41,750 bases of DNA from Knoellia aerolata DSM 18566 (lineage in GTDB: Bacteria > Actinomycetota > Actinomycetes > Actinomycetales > Dermatophilaceae): assembly GCF_000768695.1 (NCBI RefSeq), contig NZ_AVPL01000031.1, positions 1 through 41,750 on the forward strand, in the 5' to 3' direction. A model generated the notes under the pieces. That model saw only the letters and a program-made list of their open reading frames with translations. It made no database searches and was not told the origin of the DNA. How positions within the stretch are numbered: the stretch's first letter is position 1; every line of letters begins with the position of its first letter. A program made the translations under genes and the position numbers. Shown here piece by piece: positions 34,701 through 41,750 of this stretch.

Positions 34701-35159
34701 GTGAGGAACCCTGAGTCGGCGGAGCCCGCGGAGGCGTCCGCGACCCCCGCGACGACCCGAGCGCGGCCCGCTCCACGAGTACCGGGCCAGGTCGTCGAGT
34801 GCGGGTGGTGCGGGGCGGAGGTGGCCGTGCCGGCCCGCGGCCGCGTGCCCAAGTGGTGCTCGGGGACGTGTCGGCACCGGGCGTGGGAGCAGGCGCGCGC
34901 TGCCGCGTCCGGGCGTGCGGCCGTGACCGTGGTGGACCGCGTCGTGGAGACGGTACGGACCGAGACCGTGGTCCAGCACCACCGGACGACGGTGCCCGTA
35001 GCCGTCCATCCCGCGAGTGCCCACGAGTGGGCGCGGCTGCTGGAGGAGCTCGCCGTCGGGCTGGACACGGGACGGGTCTACAACCGCGACCTGCCGGTGC
35101 TGATCCCGGCGGCCAACGCGCTGATCGACGCCCTTGAGCGACGGATCCAGCGCCGTTGA
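34701..35159 (+). CDS. Zinc-ribbon protein of unknown function
   Basis: A 152-residue protein from GTG at 34701 with AGGAGGG upstream. After a disordered Ala/Pro-rich start, residues about 34-60 hold CGWCG, then WCSGTC, four cysteines laid out as a treble-clef/zinc-ribbon like those in degraded HNH or nucleic-acid-binding proteins. The C-terminal half is helical (WARLLEELAVGLDTGRVYN, ANALIDALERRIQ). It ends tail-to-tail with the truncated integrase, so it probably belongs to the recombination module. Function unknown. Confidence 0.65.
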   Translation: MRNPESAEPAEASATPATTRARPAPRVPGQVVECGWCGAEVAVPARGRVPKWCSGTCRHRAWEQARAAASGRAAVTVVDRVVETVRTETVVQHHRTTVPVAVHPASAHEWARLLEELAVGLDTGRVYNRDLPVLIPAANALIDALERRIQRR

Positions 35160-35174
35160 CGAGCCCGCAATGTG

Positions 35175-36128
35175 TCAGCCAGGCGGCTGGCGACTCCCCG
35201 CTGGTTCCGCAGAGGCGGCGCCCCACAGTGCCCCACCCATCCGCCGGGCCGCTTCATGCCGGAGCTCGTCGACGGCGTGGACGTAGCGCTGCGCGGTGGC
35301 CAGCTCGGTCCAGCCCATGATCGCCATGACGGTGCGGATGTCGACGCCCTGCAGCAGCAGCAGGGTGGCCGCGGCGTGCCGGGCGTCGTGCAGGCGCACC
35401 TCGCGCACCTCGGCGTCGCGCAGGATCTGCTTCCAGTCGCGGTAGTCGGCATGCGGGTCGATGAGCGCGCCCCAGTCGGTGCAGAAGACGAGGTCGTGGG
35501 TGTGGTCCCAGACGTTGGCCCGCTCCAGCTTGAGACGCAGCTGCGCCGTCCGGTGGGCGCGCAGCTCGGCCACCAGCGGCGGCGGCAAGGCCACCGGGCG
35601 CCGGGACGAGCGGGTCTTGGGCTCGACCAGCACCAGTCCCCCGTCGCGTCGCTGTGGGCACTCGGCGCCGCGGGTGTGGCCGCACGCCGGCTCCGCCCGC
35701 CGTCGAGGGCTGCAGCCGTGGCTCCACGTGCGGCGCTGCACGGCACGTCGCACCCTCAGCACCCCGGTGTCGAGGTCGACGTCGTCCCACATCAACCCGA
35801 GTGCCTCCCCCTGGCGCAGCCCCAGGGACAGCGCGACCGACCAGCGAGCCCCGTTCAGCCGTCCCCGCGACGCCCGCAGGATCGCGCGGCACTCATCCGC
35901 GGTGAGCGGTTCGATCTCGGTTCGCTCGACCCGCGGCGGCCGTGCCAGGGCCGCGGGGTTGGTCAGGAGCCGCTGGCGCCGGACCGCCTCATTGAGGCTG
36001 GAGCGCAGGACGCGGTGGACGCCGTGCACGACGTGGGTCGACCGGCCGTCGTCGATCAGCTGGCGGTAGAGGCGCTCCAGACGCCACGACGGGTGAAGTG
36101 CTGTCGTCGTACTCGTCGACCTCGGCAC
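35175..36128 (-). CDS. Tyrosine site-specific integrase, N-terminally truncated
   Basis: The frame encodes a tyrosine recombinase catalytic domain with LGLRQGEALGLMW (Arg), a lysine region KTRSSRRP, RLHDARHAAATLLL (His-x-x-Arg), IMGWTELATAQRYVH (Trp and nucleophile Tyr). Only the last part of the core-binding domain remains (RLERLYRQLIDDG onward, from about 36083); the first 17 residues of the open frame are antisense to rep and unlike an integrase. The arm- and core-binding N-terminus is gone, so activity is unlikely. It faces the rep gene head to head, and rep is truncated at the same spot, marking a deletion or recombination junction. Confidence 0.8.
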   Translation of the reverse strand: MPRSTSTTTALHPSWRLERLYRQLIDDGRSTHVVHGVHRVLRSSLNEAVRRQRLLTNPAALARPPRVERTEIEPLTADECRAILRASRGRLNGARWSVALSLGLRQGEALGLMWDDVDLDTGVLRVRRAVQRRTWSHGCSPRRRAEPACGHTRGAECPQRRDGGLVLVEPKTRSSRRPVALPPPLVAELRAHRTAQLRLKLERANVWDHTHDLVFCTDWGALIDPHADYRDWKQILRDAEVREVRLHDARHAAATLLLLQGVDIRTVMAIMGWTELATAQRYVHAVDELRHEAARRMGGALWGAASAEPAGSRQPPG

Positions 36129-37465
36129 CGCTGGGGGTCACGTTCGTGCCGTGCGGGAACCGTCGCGCCTCCGCCTGCCCTTCCTGCTCCCGCACGTACG
36201 CCCGGGACACGTTCGAGCTCCTGCGCGCCGGGGCTGTCGGCGGCAAGACCGTGCCCGCCTCCGTGGCGGACAACCCGATGCTGTTCGTCACGCTGACCGC
36301 GCCGTCGTTCGGTCACGTGCACCGCACGGCCAAGCCGGGGCAGCCGGTCACCCGGTGCCGCCCCCGCGACAGAGCCCAGGTGTGTCAGCACGGACGCCCG
36401 GTCGGGTGCATGGCCACCCACGAGCAGGGCGATTCCGTTGCGGGACAGCCGATCTGCCACGAGTGCTACGACTACGAAGGGCACGTGGTCTGGCAGTGGT
36501 GGGCTCCCGAACTGTGGCGCCGGTTCGGAATCCGCCTCACCCGGCTCATTGCCCGACACCTTGGCGTCCCGGCGACCAAGCCCCGCCCGTGCAAGCGGTA
36601 CCCGTACCCGCGTCTATGGCTCGGGGACCTCGCCTCGATCCAGTACGCCAAGGTTGGGGAGTACCAGACACGGGGACTGATCCACTTCCACGGCCTCGTG
36701 CGCCTCGACGGCCCCAAGACCCCGGACGGGTTCGCCGCCGCCCCCGATGCCCTGCCCGCGACCGTGCTCGCGTCCCTGATCGAGGACGCTGCCGCCGACG
36801 TCCACTACACCGCGCCACCCGCCCTGACCGGGTCACCTGAACGGGTCCTGAGGTTCGGGAAGCAACTCGACGTGAAGGTCGTGCGTGCCGCCCACCGACC
36901 CGACGACGACACCTCCCCGCTGGCGTCCGAGCATGTCGAGCGGGTGGCCGGCTATCTGGCGAAGTACGCCACCAAAGCCGTGTCCGACACCACCGGAGAG
37001 GGCCGCACGAACGCCCACTACGTGCGCATCCGAGAGACCTGCCGACGCCTCGCAGCGGACGCCGACCGTCGTGCAGCTGCACACCGGGAAGCCGGAGACC
37101 ACGCCTACGAAGACCCCTACGCCCTGATCGGGAAGTGGGCGCACATGCTCGGCTTCCGGGGCCACTTCTCCACCAAGTCCCGCCGGTACTCCGTCACCCT
37201 CGGCAGGCTCCGCCGCGCTCGTCGACGCTGGCAAGCGATCACGGCAGAAGCCGCCCGCACCGGACAACCCGTCGACACAGCCGACCTCGAACAGCGACTG
37301 ATGGCCGACGACGAAGAGGAAACCACCCTCGTCATCGGCTCCTGGTCCTACGTCGGCACCGGCTGGGACAGCACCGGAGACGCCGCCCTCGCAGACGCCG
37401 CCGCCGCACGCGCACGCGAGTACGACCAATGGAGGGCCAAGCGGAAGCACAACCAAAACTACTGA
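36098..37465 (+). CDS. RepSA-like replication initiator, probably N-terminally truncated
   Basis: A 455-residue protein of the actinomycete RepSA type used by pSAM2-like integrative elements for rolling-circle replication. Hallmarks: CGNRRASACPSCSRTYARDT near the start, MLFVTLTAPSFG, a HUH-like GLIHFHGLVRLDG, and GYLAKYATK with the likely nucleophilic tyrosine; the C-terminus has GFRGHFSTKSRRYS. Homology extends upstream of the GTG into DATTGEVL at about 36080, then stops abruptly where the inverted integrase fragment begins. Relatives carry some 50 or more extra N-terminal residues (from memory), so the protein is probably truncated. Followed 16 bases later by xis. Confidence 0.85.
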   Translation: MLSSYSSTSAPLGVTFVPCGNRRASACPSCSRTYARDTFELLRAGAVGGKTVPASVADNPMLFVTLTAPSFGHVHRTAKPGQPVTRCRPRDRAQVCQHGRPVGCMATHEQGDSVAGQPICHECYDYEGHVVWQWWAPELWRRFGIRLTRLIARHLGVPATKPRPCKRYPYPRLWLGDLASIQYAKVGEYQTRGLIHFHGLVRLDGPKTPDGFAAAPDALPATVLASLIEDAAADVHYTAPPALTGSPERVLRFGKQLDVKVVRAAHRPDDDTSPLASEHVERVAGYLAKYATKAVSDTTGEGRTNAHYVRIRETCRRLAADADRRAAAHREAGDHAYEDPYALIGKWAHMLGFRGHFSTKSRRYSVTLGRLRRARRRWQAITAEAARTGQPVDTADLEQRLMADDEEETTLVIGSWSYVGTGWDSTGDAALADAAAARAREYDQWRAKRKHNQNY

Positions 37466-37481
37466 GAGAGGGAGATTCAGG

Positions 37482-37664
37482 ATGAATGACAAGTATCTGT
37501 ACCGGGTTCCTGAGGTCGCTGAGTACCTGAGTCTGAGCCGGTCAAAGGTCTACGTGCTGCTCCAGACCGGAGCACTTCCGTCCGTCCGTATCGACGGGTC
37601 AAGACGGATCAGGGGCGAGGATGTGCGTGCCTTCGTGGCTGCCCTGATGACGGACGCCGCCTGA
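37482..37664 (+). CDS. xis: Excisionase-type MerR-like HTH protein
   Basis: A 60-residue winged-helix protein: YRVPEVAEYLSLSRSKVYVL then SVRIDGSRRIRGEDVRAFVA, the standard helix-turn-helix-17/excisionase layout. AGAGGGAG lies eight to ten bases before the ATG. Its stop overlaps the integrase start (TGATG). It would bend DNA at the att site and favour excision; it may also regulate int. Confidence 0.88.
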   Translation: MNDKYLYRVPEVAEYLSLSRSKVYVLLQTGALPSVRIDGSRRIRGEDVRAFVAALMTDAA

Positions 37665-38932
37665 TGGCACAGGTCCGAGATGGCGTGGTCAAGCGGGGCA
37701 AGTCGTGGTCCTACGTCATCCGTGTTGCCGACCCTGAGACCGGCGTCAGCAAGCCCAAGTGGGTCAGCGGGTTCGCGACCGAAGAAGCGGCCAAGGCTGC
37801 CCGGGATGAGGCCCGCGTGGCTGCTCGACGCGGCGAGTACGTCGACATCAGCCGCGCGACGGTCAAGCAATACCTCACCGAGTGGCTGGAGGCTCACCAA
37901 CTGGAGGTCAAGCCGAGCACGCACGCCGGGTACACCTTCATGGCGGAGACGTACCTGATCCCCCGGATCGGCACGGCCCGACTCCAGGCGCTCAAGCCCG
38001 CGACTCTGACACGCCTCTACCGCGAACTCCTCGAGGGCGGCGGGCGCAACGGCAAGCCGCTGTCGCGTCGGACGGTGGACTACGCGTTCGCCGTCGTGCG
38101 CAAGGCACTCAACGATGCCGTGGTGGTGGATCGGCTGCTGCCGAGCAATCCCGTGGAGCGGATGAAGCGACCCAAGCGAGAGCGCAGGGAGCCTCGATCG
38201 GTCTGGGACGCCGCGCAGCTGCGCGCCTTTCTGGCCTCTGCTGCATCACATCGCCTTGGGGCCTTCTATTGGCTCGCGGCCTACACGGGTGCTCGGCGGG
38301 GGGAACTGCTGAACCTGCTCTGGTCGGACCTCGACCTCGACGCGCGAACCGTCAACCTGCGTGGCTCCGTCGGGGTGTACGCGGGCAAGCGGGTCGAAGG
38401 AACCACCAAGGGCGGGCGTGCCCGAGTGGTCAGCATCGACGCCGGAACCGTGGCGGTCATGAAGGCCCACCGGAAACGGCAGGCTGAGGAACGCCTCATC
38501 GCCGGTGGCTCCTGGTCAGGTGGCGACCTCGTGTTCCGCATGGGGCTCGGCGGTCCTCTCTTCCCGGACACGGTCAGCCAGTTGATGCCGCGTCTCATCC
38601 GCGATCACAACAACGCGGTGAAGGAGGCCGAGCAGGCGGACAGCACTCCCCCGCCCCTGTTGCCGCCGATGCGCTTGCACGACCTGCGGCACATCCACGC
38701 GACCATGCTCCTGCTTGCCGGGGTTCCCGTGACGGTGGTGGCCGAACGCCTGGGCCACGTTGACGCGTCGATCACACTGAAGGTCTACGCGCACGTCCTC
38801 AAGGAGCAGTCCACGGCAGCAGCGGACATCTTCGCGAAGGCGGTCGAGACCGGCTCGACGGATGCGGCGTTGGACGCCATCGAGGACCCCGAGCACGACG
38901 ACCCGGGAGCCGTGGGTGGGACCTCGTGTTAG
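37664..38932 (+). CDS. int: Tyrosine integrase of the element
   Basis: A 422-residue phage-type tyrosine recombinase. The N-terminal AP2-like arm-binding domain (RGKSWSYVIRVADPETG) is followed by the SAM-like core-binding domain (about 65-175, TVKQYLTEWLEAHQLEVKPS) and the catalytic domain. Catalytic residues: Arg211 in TGARRGELL, the beta-hairpin lysine in TTKGGRAR, His339 and Arg342 in LHDLRH, LGHVDAS, and nucleophile Tyr375 in LKVYAHV. All intact, so it is probably functional. It lies about 100 bases from the right att repeat, as expected for the integrase that recombines tRNA-Arg(ACG). Confidence 0.95.
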   Translation: MAQVRDGVVKRGKSWSYVIRVADPETGVSKPKWVSGFATEEAAKAARDEARVAARRGEYVDISRATVKQYLTEWLEAHQLEVKPSTHAGYTFMAETYLIPRIGTARLQALKPATLTRLYRELLEGGGRNGKPLSRRTVDYAFAVVRKALNDAVVVDRLLPSNPVERMKRPKRERREPRSVWDAAQLRAFLASAASHRLGAFYWLAAYTGARRGELLNLLWSDLDLDARTVNLRGSVGVYAGKRVEGTTKGGRARVVSIDAGTVAVMKAHRKRQAEERLIAGGSWSGGDLVFRMGLGGPLFPDTVSQLMPRLIRDHNNAVKEAEQADSTPPPLLPPMRLHDLRHIHATMLLLAGVPVTVVAERLGHVDASITLKVYAHVLKEQSTAAADIFAKAVETGSTDAALDAIEDPEHDDPGAVGGTSC

Positions 38933-38995
38933 CAAAAGTGTTAGCAAACGGGGCTCAGGAAACGACCATGCCGACTCTGCGCCGGGGAAAGCAAA

Positions 38996-39027
38996 CAGCC
39001 CGACCGGCGTTTCCGCTGGTCAGGCTG
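38996..39027 (+). terminator. Probable int terminator
   Basis: An imperfect hairpin (arms 38996-39008 and 39015-39027, with mismatches; core CAGCC/GGCTG and GACC/GGTC) about 65 bases after the int stop is followed by CTTGGTTCTGT. Confidence 0.5.
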
Positions 39028-39033
39028 CTTGGT

Positions 39034-39092
39034 TCTGTCTCAACACAGAGTGCGCCCGAAGGGATTCGAACCCCTAACCTTCTGATCCGTAG
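39034..39092. repeat. attR: 59-bp direct repeat within the intact tRNA-Arg
   Basis: Identical to 26346-26404. On this side the repeat is joined to the 5' half of the tRNA, so the gene is restored by integration. Confidence 0.92.
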
Positions 39093-39123
39093 TCAGATGC
39101 TCTATCCGTTGAGCTACGGGCGC
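39051..39123 (-). tRNA. tRNA-Arg (anticodon ACG)
   Basis: A 73-nt cloverleaf on the minus strand: acceptor GCGCCCG/CGGGCGC, D stem GCTC/GAGC, anticodon stem TCTGA/TCAGA with loop CTACGGA (anticodon ACG), T loop TTCGAAT, discriminator A. CCA is not encoded. ACG is expected to be deaminated to ICG to read CGU, CGC and CGA codons. It is the integration target of the element. Confidence 0.97.
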
Positions 39124-39482
39124 CTGTCACACCCGTGGGAGCAACGATCGGCAAGCGTACCCGAGCACCGGGTCGCACGAGAAATCCGCTCGGGTGGCGT
39201 CCTCTCGGGGCCCCGGACCCCGCCCGATCCCTGCGTGTGAGCGACCTCATAGATGCGGAAAGGCTTCCGCAGAGATGTACCCCTCGGTCACCTCCTACGG
39301 TGGGGTCAACGGGCTTCTCGAGCCCCGAACCACGGTTCCTTCGTCGTGACCAGATCCGTCTCACGATGCAGGTACGGTGGATCATCCAGCAGGTCAGTCG
39401 TCGGATCACCTCCGAGGTGGCTCCGGCATTTGGCCGGGTCACAGCCGGGCGCCAGCCCGGAACCGGAAGGACAACGGAGACC
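39124..39482. other. Intergenic region upstream of pckG and the tRNA
   Basis: No gene seen. It should hold the leftward tRNA promoter and the rightward pckG promoter. Two short hairpins are present: TGCGGAA/TTCCGCA at 39254-39271 and CCGGGC/GCCCGG at 39445-39460, the latter in the pckG leader. Confidence 0.5.
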
Positions 39483-41318
39483 ATGACCGCCCCCGCTGCA
39501 CCCGTTCAGGGCACCACGCACGCAGGCCTTCAGGCCTGGGTCGACGAGGTCGCCGCGATGACCACCCCCGACGAGGTCGTGTGGGTGACCGGGTCCGACG
39601 AGGAGTGGACCCGGCTCACCGAGAAGCTCGTCGCCGCCGGGACCTTCGTCAAGCTCGACGAGAGCAAGAAGCCCAACAGCTTCTATGCCGCCTCCGACCC
39701 GAGCGACGTCGCGCGCGTCGAGGACCGCACCTTCATCTGCTCGCTCGACGAGAAGGACGCCGGTCCCACGAACAACTGGATGGACCCCAACGAGATGAAG
39801 GACCTCATGCGCGGGCTCTACGCCGGCTGCATGACGGGCCGCACCATGTACGTCATCCCGTTCGTCATGGGCCATGTCGAGTCCGAGAACCCGATGTTCG
39901 GCATCGAGATCACCGACTCCGAGTACGTCACCGTCTCGATGAGGGTCATGGCCCGCTGCGGCACCGAGGTCCTGCGCCGGATCGAGGAGCTCGGCGACAA
40001 CGCCCGCTACGTCCCCGCCCTCCACTCCGTCGGCGCCCCCCTCGCGCAGGGCCAGCAGGACGTGAAGTGGCCCTGCAACACCGAGAAGTACATCGTCCAG
40101 TTCCCCGAGGAGCGGATGATCTGGTCCTACGGCTCCGGCTACGGCGGCAACGCCCTGCTCGGCAAGAAGTGCTACTCGCTGCGCATCGCCTCGGTGATGG
40201 CGCGCGACGAGGGTTGGATGGCCGAGCACATGCTCATCCTCAAGCTCACCTCCCCGGAGCAGCAGGTCTACTACATCGCGGCCGGCTTCCCGAGCGCCTG
40301 CGGCAAGACGAACCTCGCGATGCTCAAGCCGACGATCCCGGGCTGGAAGGTCGAGACCCTCGGTGACGACATCGCCTGGATGCGTTTCGGCAAGGACGGC
40401 CGGTTGTATGCCGTGAACCCGGAGTTCGGCTTCTTCGGCGTCGCCCCCGGCACCAACGAGCACACCAACCCCAACGCGATGTCGACGATCAACAAGGGCA
40501 ACTCGGTCTTCACCAACGTGGCGCTCACCGAGGACGGCGACATCTGGTGGGAGGGACTCGAGAACATGCCCGAGCGCGCGACGTCGTGGAAGGGCGAGCC
40601 CTGGACGCCCGCGGACGGGGAGCGCGGCGTGCTGTCCTCCCACGCCAACAGCCGCTACTGCACGCCGATCAAGCAGTGCGACATCCTCGCCCCCGAGTAC
40701 GACGACCCCAACGGTGTCCCGATCTCCGCCATCTTCTTCGGCGGCCGACGCAAGACGACCGTCCCCCTCGTCACCGAGTCCCGCGACTGGACCCACGGCA
40801 CGTTCATGGCCGCCACCCTGTCGTCCGAGACGACCGCCGCCGCCACCGGTCAGGTCGGTGTCGTCCGGCGCGACCCCATGGCCATGCTGCCGTTCATCGG
40901 CTACAACGCCGGCGACTACTTCCAGCACTGGATCAACCTCGGCAAGGACGCCGACGCCTCCAAGCTGCCGAAGATCTTCTACGTCAACTGGTTCCGCCGC
41001 GACGAGGAGGGCAACTTCGTGTGGCCCGGCTTCGGCGAGAACAGCCGCGTCCTCAAGTGGGCGATCGAGCGCATCGAGGGCAAGGCCGCCGCGGTCGAGA
41101 CCCCGATCGGCCACGTCCCCACCCCGGAGTCCATCGACACCGACGGCCTCGACATGGACCCGGCCGAGCTCGCCAAGGCGCTCGCGGTCGACCCCGAGGA
41201 GTGGAAGGCCGAGATCCCGCAGATCGAGGAGTGGTTCGCCAAGTTCGGCGACAACCTCCCGACCGCCCTGCGGGTCGAGCTCGACGGCCTCAAGGCCCGC
41301 CTCGGCGTCAAGGCCTGA
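39483..41318 (+). CDS. pckG: Phosphoenolpyruvate carboxykinase (GTP)
   Basis: A 611-residue GTP-dependent PEPCK converting oxaloacetate and GTP to PEP, CO2 and GDP, the entry step of gluconeogenesis. The kinase-1a P-loop with the reactive cysteine is [12 protein letters not shown] (Cys273, Lys275). Substrate and metal segments [27 protein letters not shown] and [13 protein letters not shown] are all intact, as are [14 protein letters not shown] and the GTP-binding [11 protein letters not shown] region. Start ATG at 39483 preceded by ACGGAG. Monocistronic, followed by a strong hairpin. Chromosomal backbone, outside the element. Confidence 0.97.
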   Translation: MTAPAAPVQGTTHAGLQAWVDEVAAMTTPDEVVWVTGSDEEWTRLTEKLVAAGTFVKLDESKKPNSFYAASDPSDVARVEDRTFICSLDEKDAGPTNNWMDPNEMKDLMRGLYAGCMTGRTMYVIPFVMGHVESENPMFGIEITDSEYVTVSMRVMARCGTEVLRRIEELGDNARYVPALHSVGAPLAQGQQDVKWPCNTEKYIVQFPEERMIWSYGSGYGGNALLGKKCYSLRIASVMARDEGWMAEHMLILKLTSPEQQVYYIAAGFPSACGKTNLAMLKPTIPGWKVETLGDDIAWMRFGKDGRLYAVNPEFGFFGVAPGTNEHTNPNAMSTINKGNSVFTNVALTEDGDIWWEGLENMPERATSWKGEPWTPADGERGVLSSHANSRYCTPIKQCDILAPEYDDPNGVPISAIFFGGRRKTTVPLVTESRDWTHGTFMAATLSSETTAAATGQVGVVRRDPMAMLPFIGYNAGDYFQHWINLGKDADASKLPKIFYVNWFRRDEEGNFVWPGFGENSRVLKWAIERIEGKAAAVETPIGHVPTPESIDTDGLDMDPAELAKALAVDPEEWKAEIPQIEEWFAKFGDNLPTALRVELDGLKARLGVKA

Positions 41319-41351
41319 GCCGGAGACCGCCTCACGCACCGACGCTCACGA

Positions 41352-41383
41352 GAGACGCCGCTTCCCCGGGGAGGCGGCGTCTC
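41352..41383 (+). terminator. Terminator hairpin after pckG
   Basis: A 10-bp perfect stem GAGACGCCGC/GCGGCGTCTC continues inward through a wobble and three more pairs to a short loop, 33 bases after the pckG stop. Confidence 0.75.
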
Positions 41384-41531
41384 GCGTGTCGCGGCAGACC
41401 CCCGACGTGTGGTCTTTGCCAACTCCAGACCCGTACGTGGAAGTCCCCATACCGTGCGTTCGCTTGGCTGGACGTGGCACGAGGGGGCGGCGACACCGCG
41501 ACCGTCACGGGTGCCTCGGAGGGAGCACCAC

Positions 41532-41750
41532 ATGACGAGCACCAGAGGACGGCGGGGACTCACCATCTCGGCCGCAGTGGTCGCCGCGGCGGTCGCCGTC
41601 GGCACGAGTGCGACGGGGGTGGCCCTGGCCGCACCGGACGGCACGCAGAAGCAGAAGGGGTCCCCGGCTGCCGGCGACCCGCACGACCAGCTGCCCGACC
41701 TCGACGCCCGCCGGGCGACGGCCGCACCGTCGGCGGCCCAGCGCGCGGCC
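41532..41750 (+). CDS. Secreted protein, N-terminal part only
   Basis: 73 residues are visible before the window ends. Residues 1-34 are a Sec-type signal peptide: basic MTSTRGRRG, hydrophobic TISAAVVAAAVAVGTSATG, and a cleavage site after ALA. The mature start is rich in Ala, Pro and Asp (PHDQLPDLDARRATAAPSAA), like the propeptide of secreted metallopeptidases such as M36 or M4, but that is a guess. GGAGGGAG precedes the ATG. Confidence 0.75.
   Translation, partial: MTSTRGRRGLTISAAVVAAAVAVGTSATGVALAAPDGTQKQKGSPAAGDPHDQLPDLDARRATAAPSAAQRAA

Larger units (their letters stand above)
26346..39092. mobile_element. Integrated element (AICE-like relic) at tRNA-Arg(ACG)
   Basis: About 12.7 kb bounded by identical 59-bp repeats, with xis-int next to the right repeat and a RepSA-like initiator before them, the module order of actinomycete integrative elements such as pSAM2. 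No FtsK/TraB-like transfer gene is present, and rep and a second integrase are truncated, so independent transfer is doubtful. Base composition and codon use are visibly less GC-biased than the flanks in several cargo genes. Cargo: HEPN/MNT, AbiE, IS110, unknown genes. Confidence 0.85.

Overview
The window is high-GC DNA with dense, tightly packed genes, frequent GTG starts and 4-bp stop/start overlaps. A perfect CGAAC-N4-GTTCG SOS box and an island of RepSA-like rep, xis and int genes point to an actinobacterium. The overall gene style suggests Micrococcales, perhaps Intrasporangiaceae; this taxonomic guess is inference only.

Layout. (1) 1-1901: start of an unidentified SOS-controlled gene, a divergent pair (permuted NlpC/P60-like protein and a small one-helix membrane protein) whose start codons lie in one 48-bp palindrome, and a dimethylargininase-like enzyme. 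(2) 2027-17837: a catabolic locus on both strands. Leftward: uxaC, uxuB, uidB, larE, larB, plus a class I aldolase and a LacI-type regulator. Rightward: larA on one side; uidA, gnd, gntK and larC on the other. Three matching operator-like sites lie before uidB, between uxaC and larA, and between lacI and uidA. (3) 17837-25999: HNH protein, GerMN lipoprotein, a free-standing E2 catalytic domain coupled to an SDR, a universal stress protein coupled to a beta-CASP metallo-beta-lactamase protein, an FUSC-type membrane protein, an aldo/keto reductase and a ferritin-like stress protein. (4) 26346-39092: a 12.7-kb integrated element bounded by a 59-bp direct repeat derived from the 3' part of an intact tRNA-Arg(ACG). 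It carries RepSA-like rep, xis and int, a second integrase truncated at its N-terminus, an IS110-family insertion sequence, a HEPN/MNT toxin-antitoxin pair, an AbiE pair and several unknown genes. (5) 39483-41750: pckG (GTP-type PEP carboxykinase) and the start of a secreted protein.

Main hypothesis. The locus encodes import and hydrolysis of beta-glucuronides (UidB, UidA), glucuronate to fructuronate (UxaC) and fructuronate to D-mannonate (UxuB). The usual next genes (mannonate dehydratase, KDG kinase, KDPG aldolase) are absent from the window. Present instead are a LarA-family nickel-pincer enzyme with all three cofactor-maturation genes (larB, larE, larC), a gluconate-type kinase and 6-phosphogluconate dehydrogenase. 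D-mannonate and D-gluconate differ only at the alpha carbon, which is the carbon LarA enzymes invert. The genes therefore spell out a route in which LarA epimerises mannonate to gluconate, which is phosphorylated and oxidatively decarboxylated into the pentose phosphate pathway.

Limits. All calls rest on reading sequence and translations by eye. No searches, alignments or folding programs were run, and residue correspondences to known enzymes come from memory.
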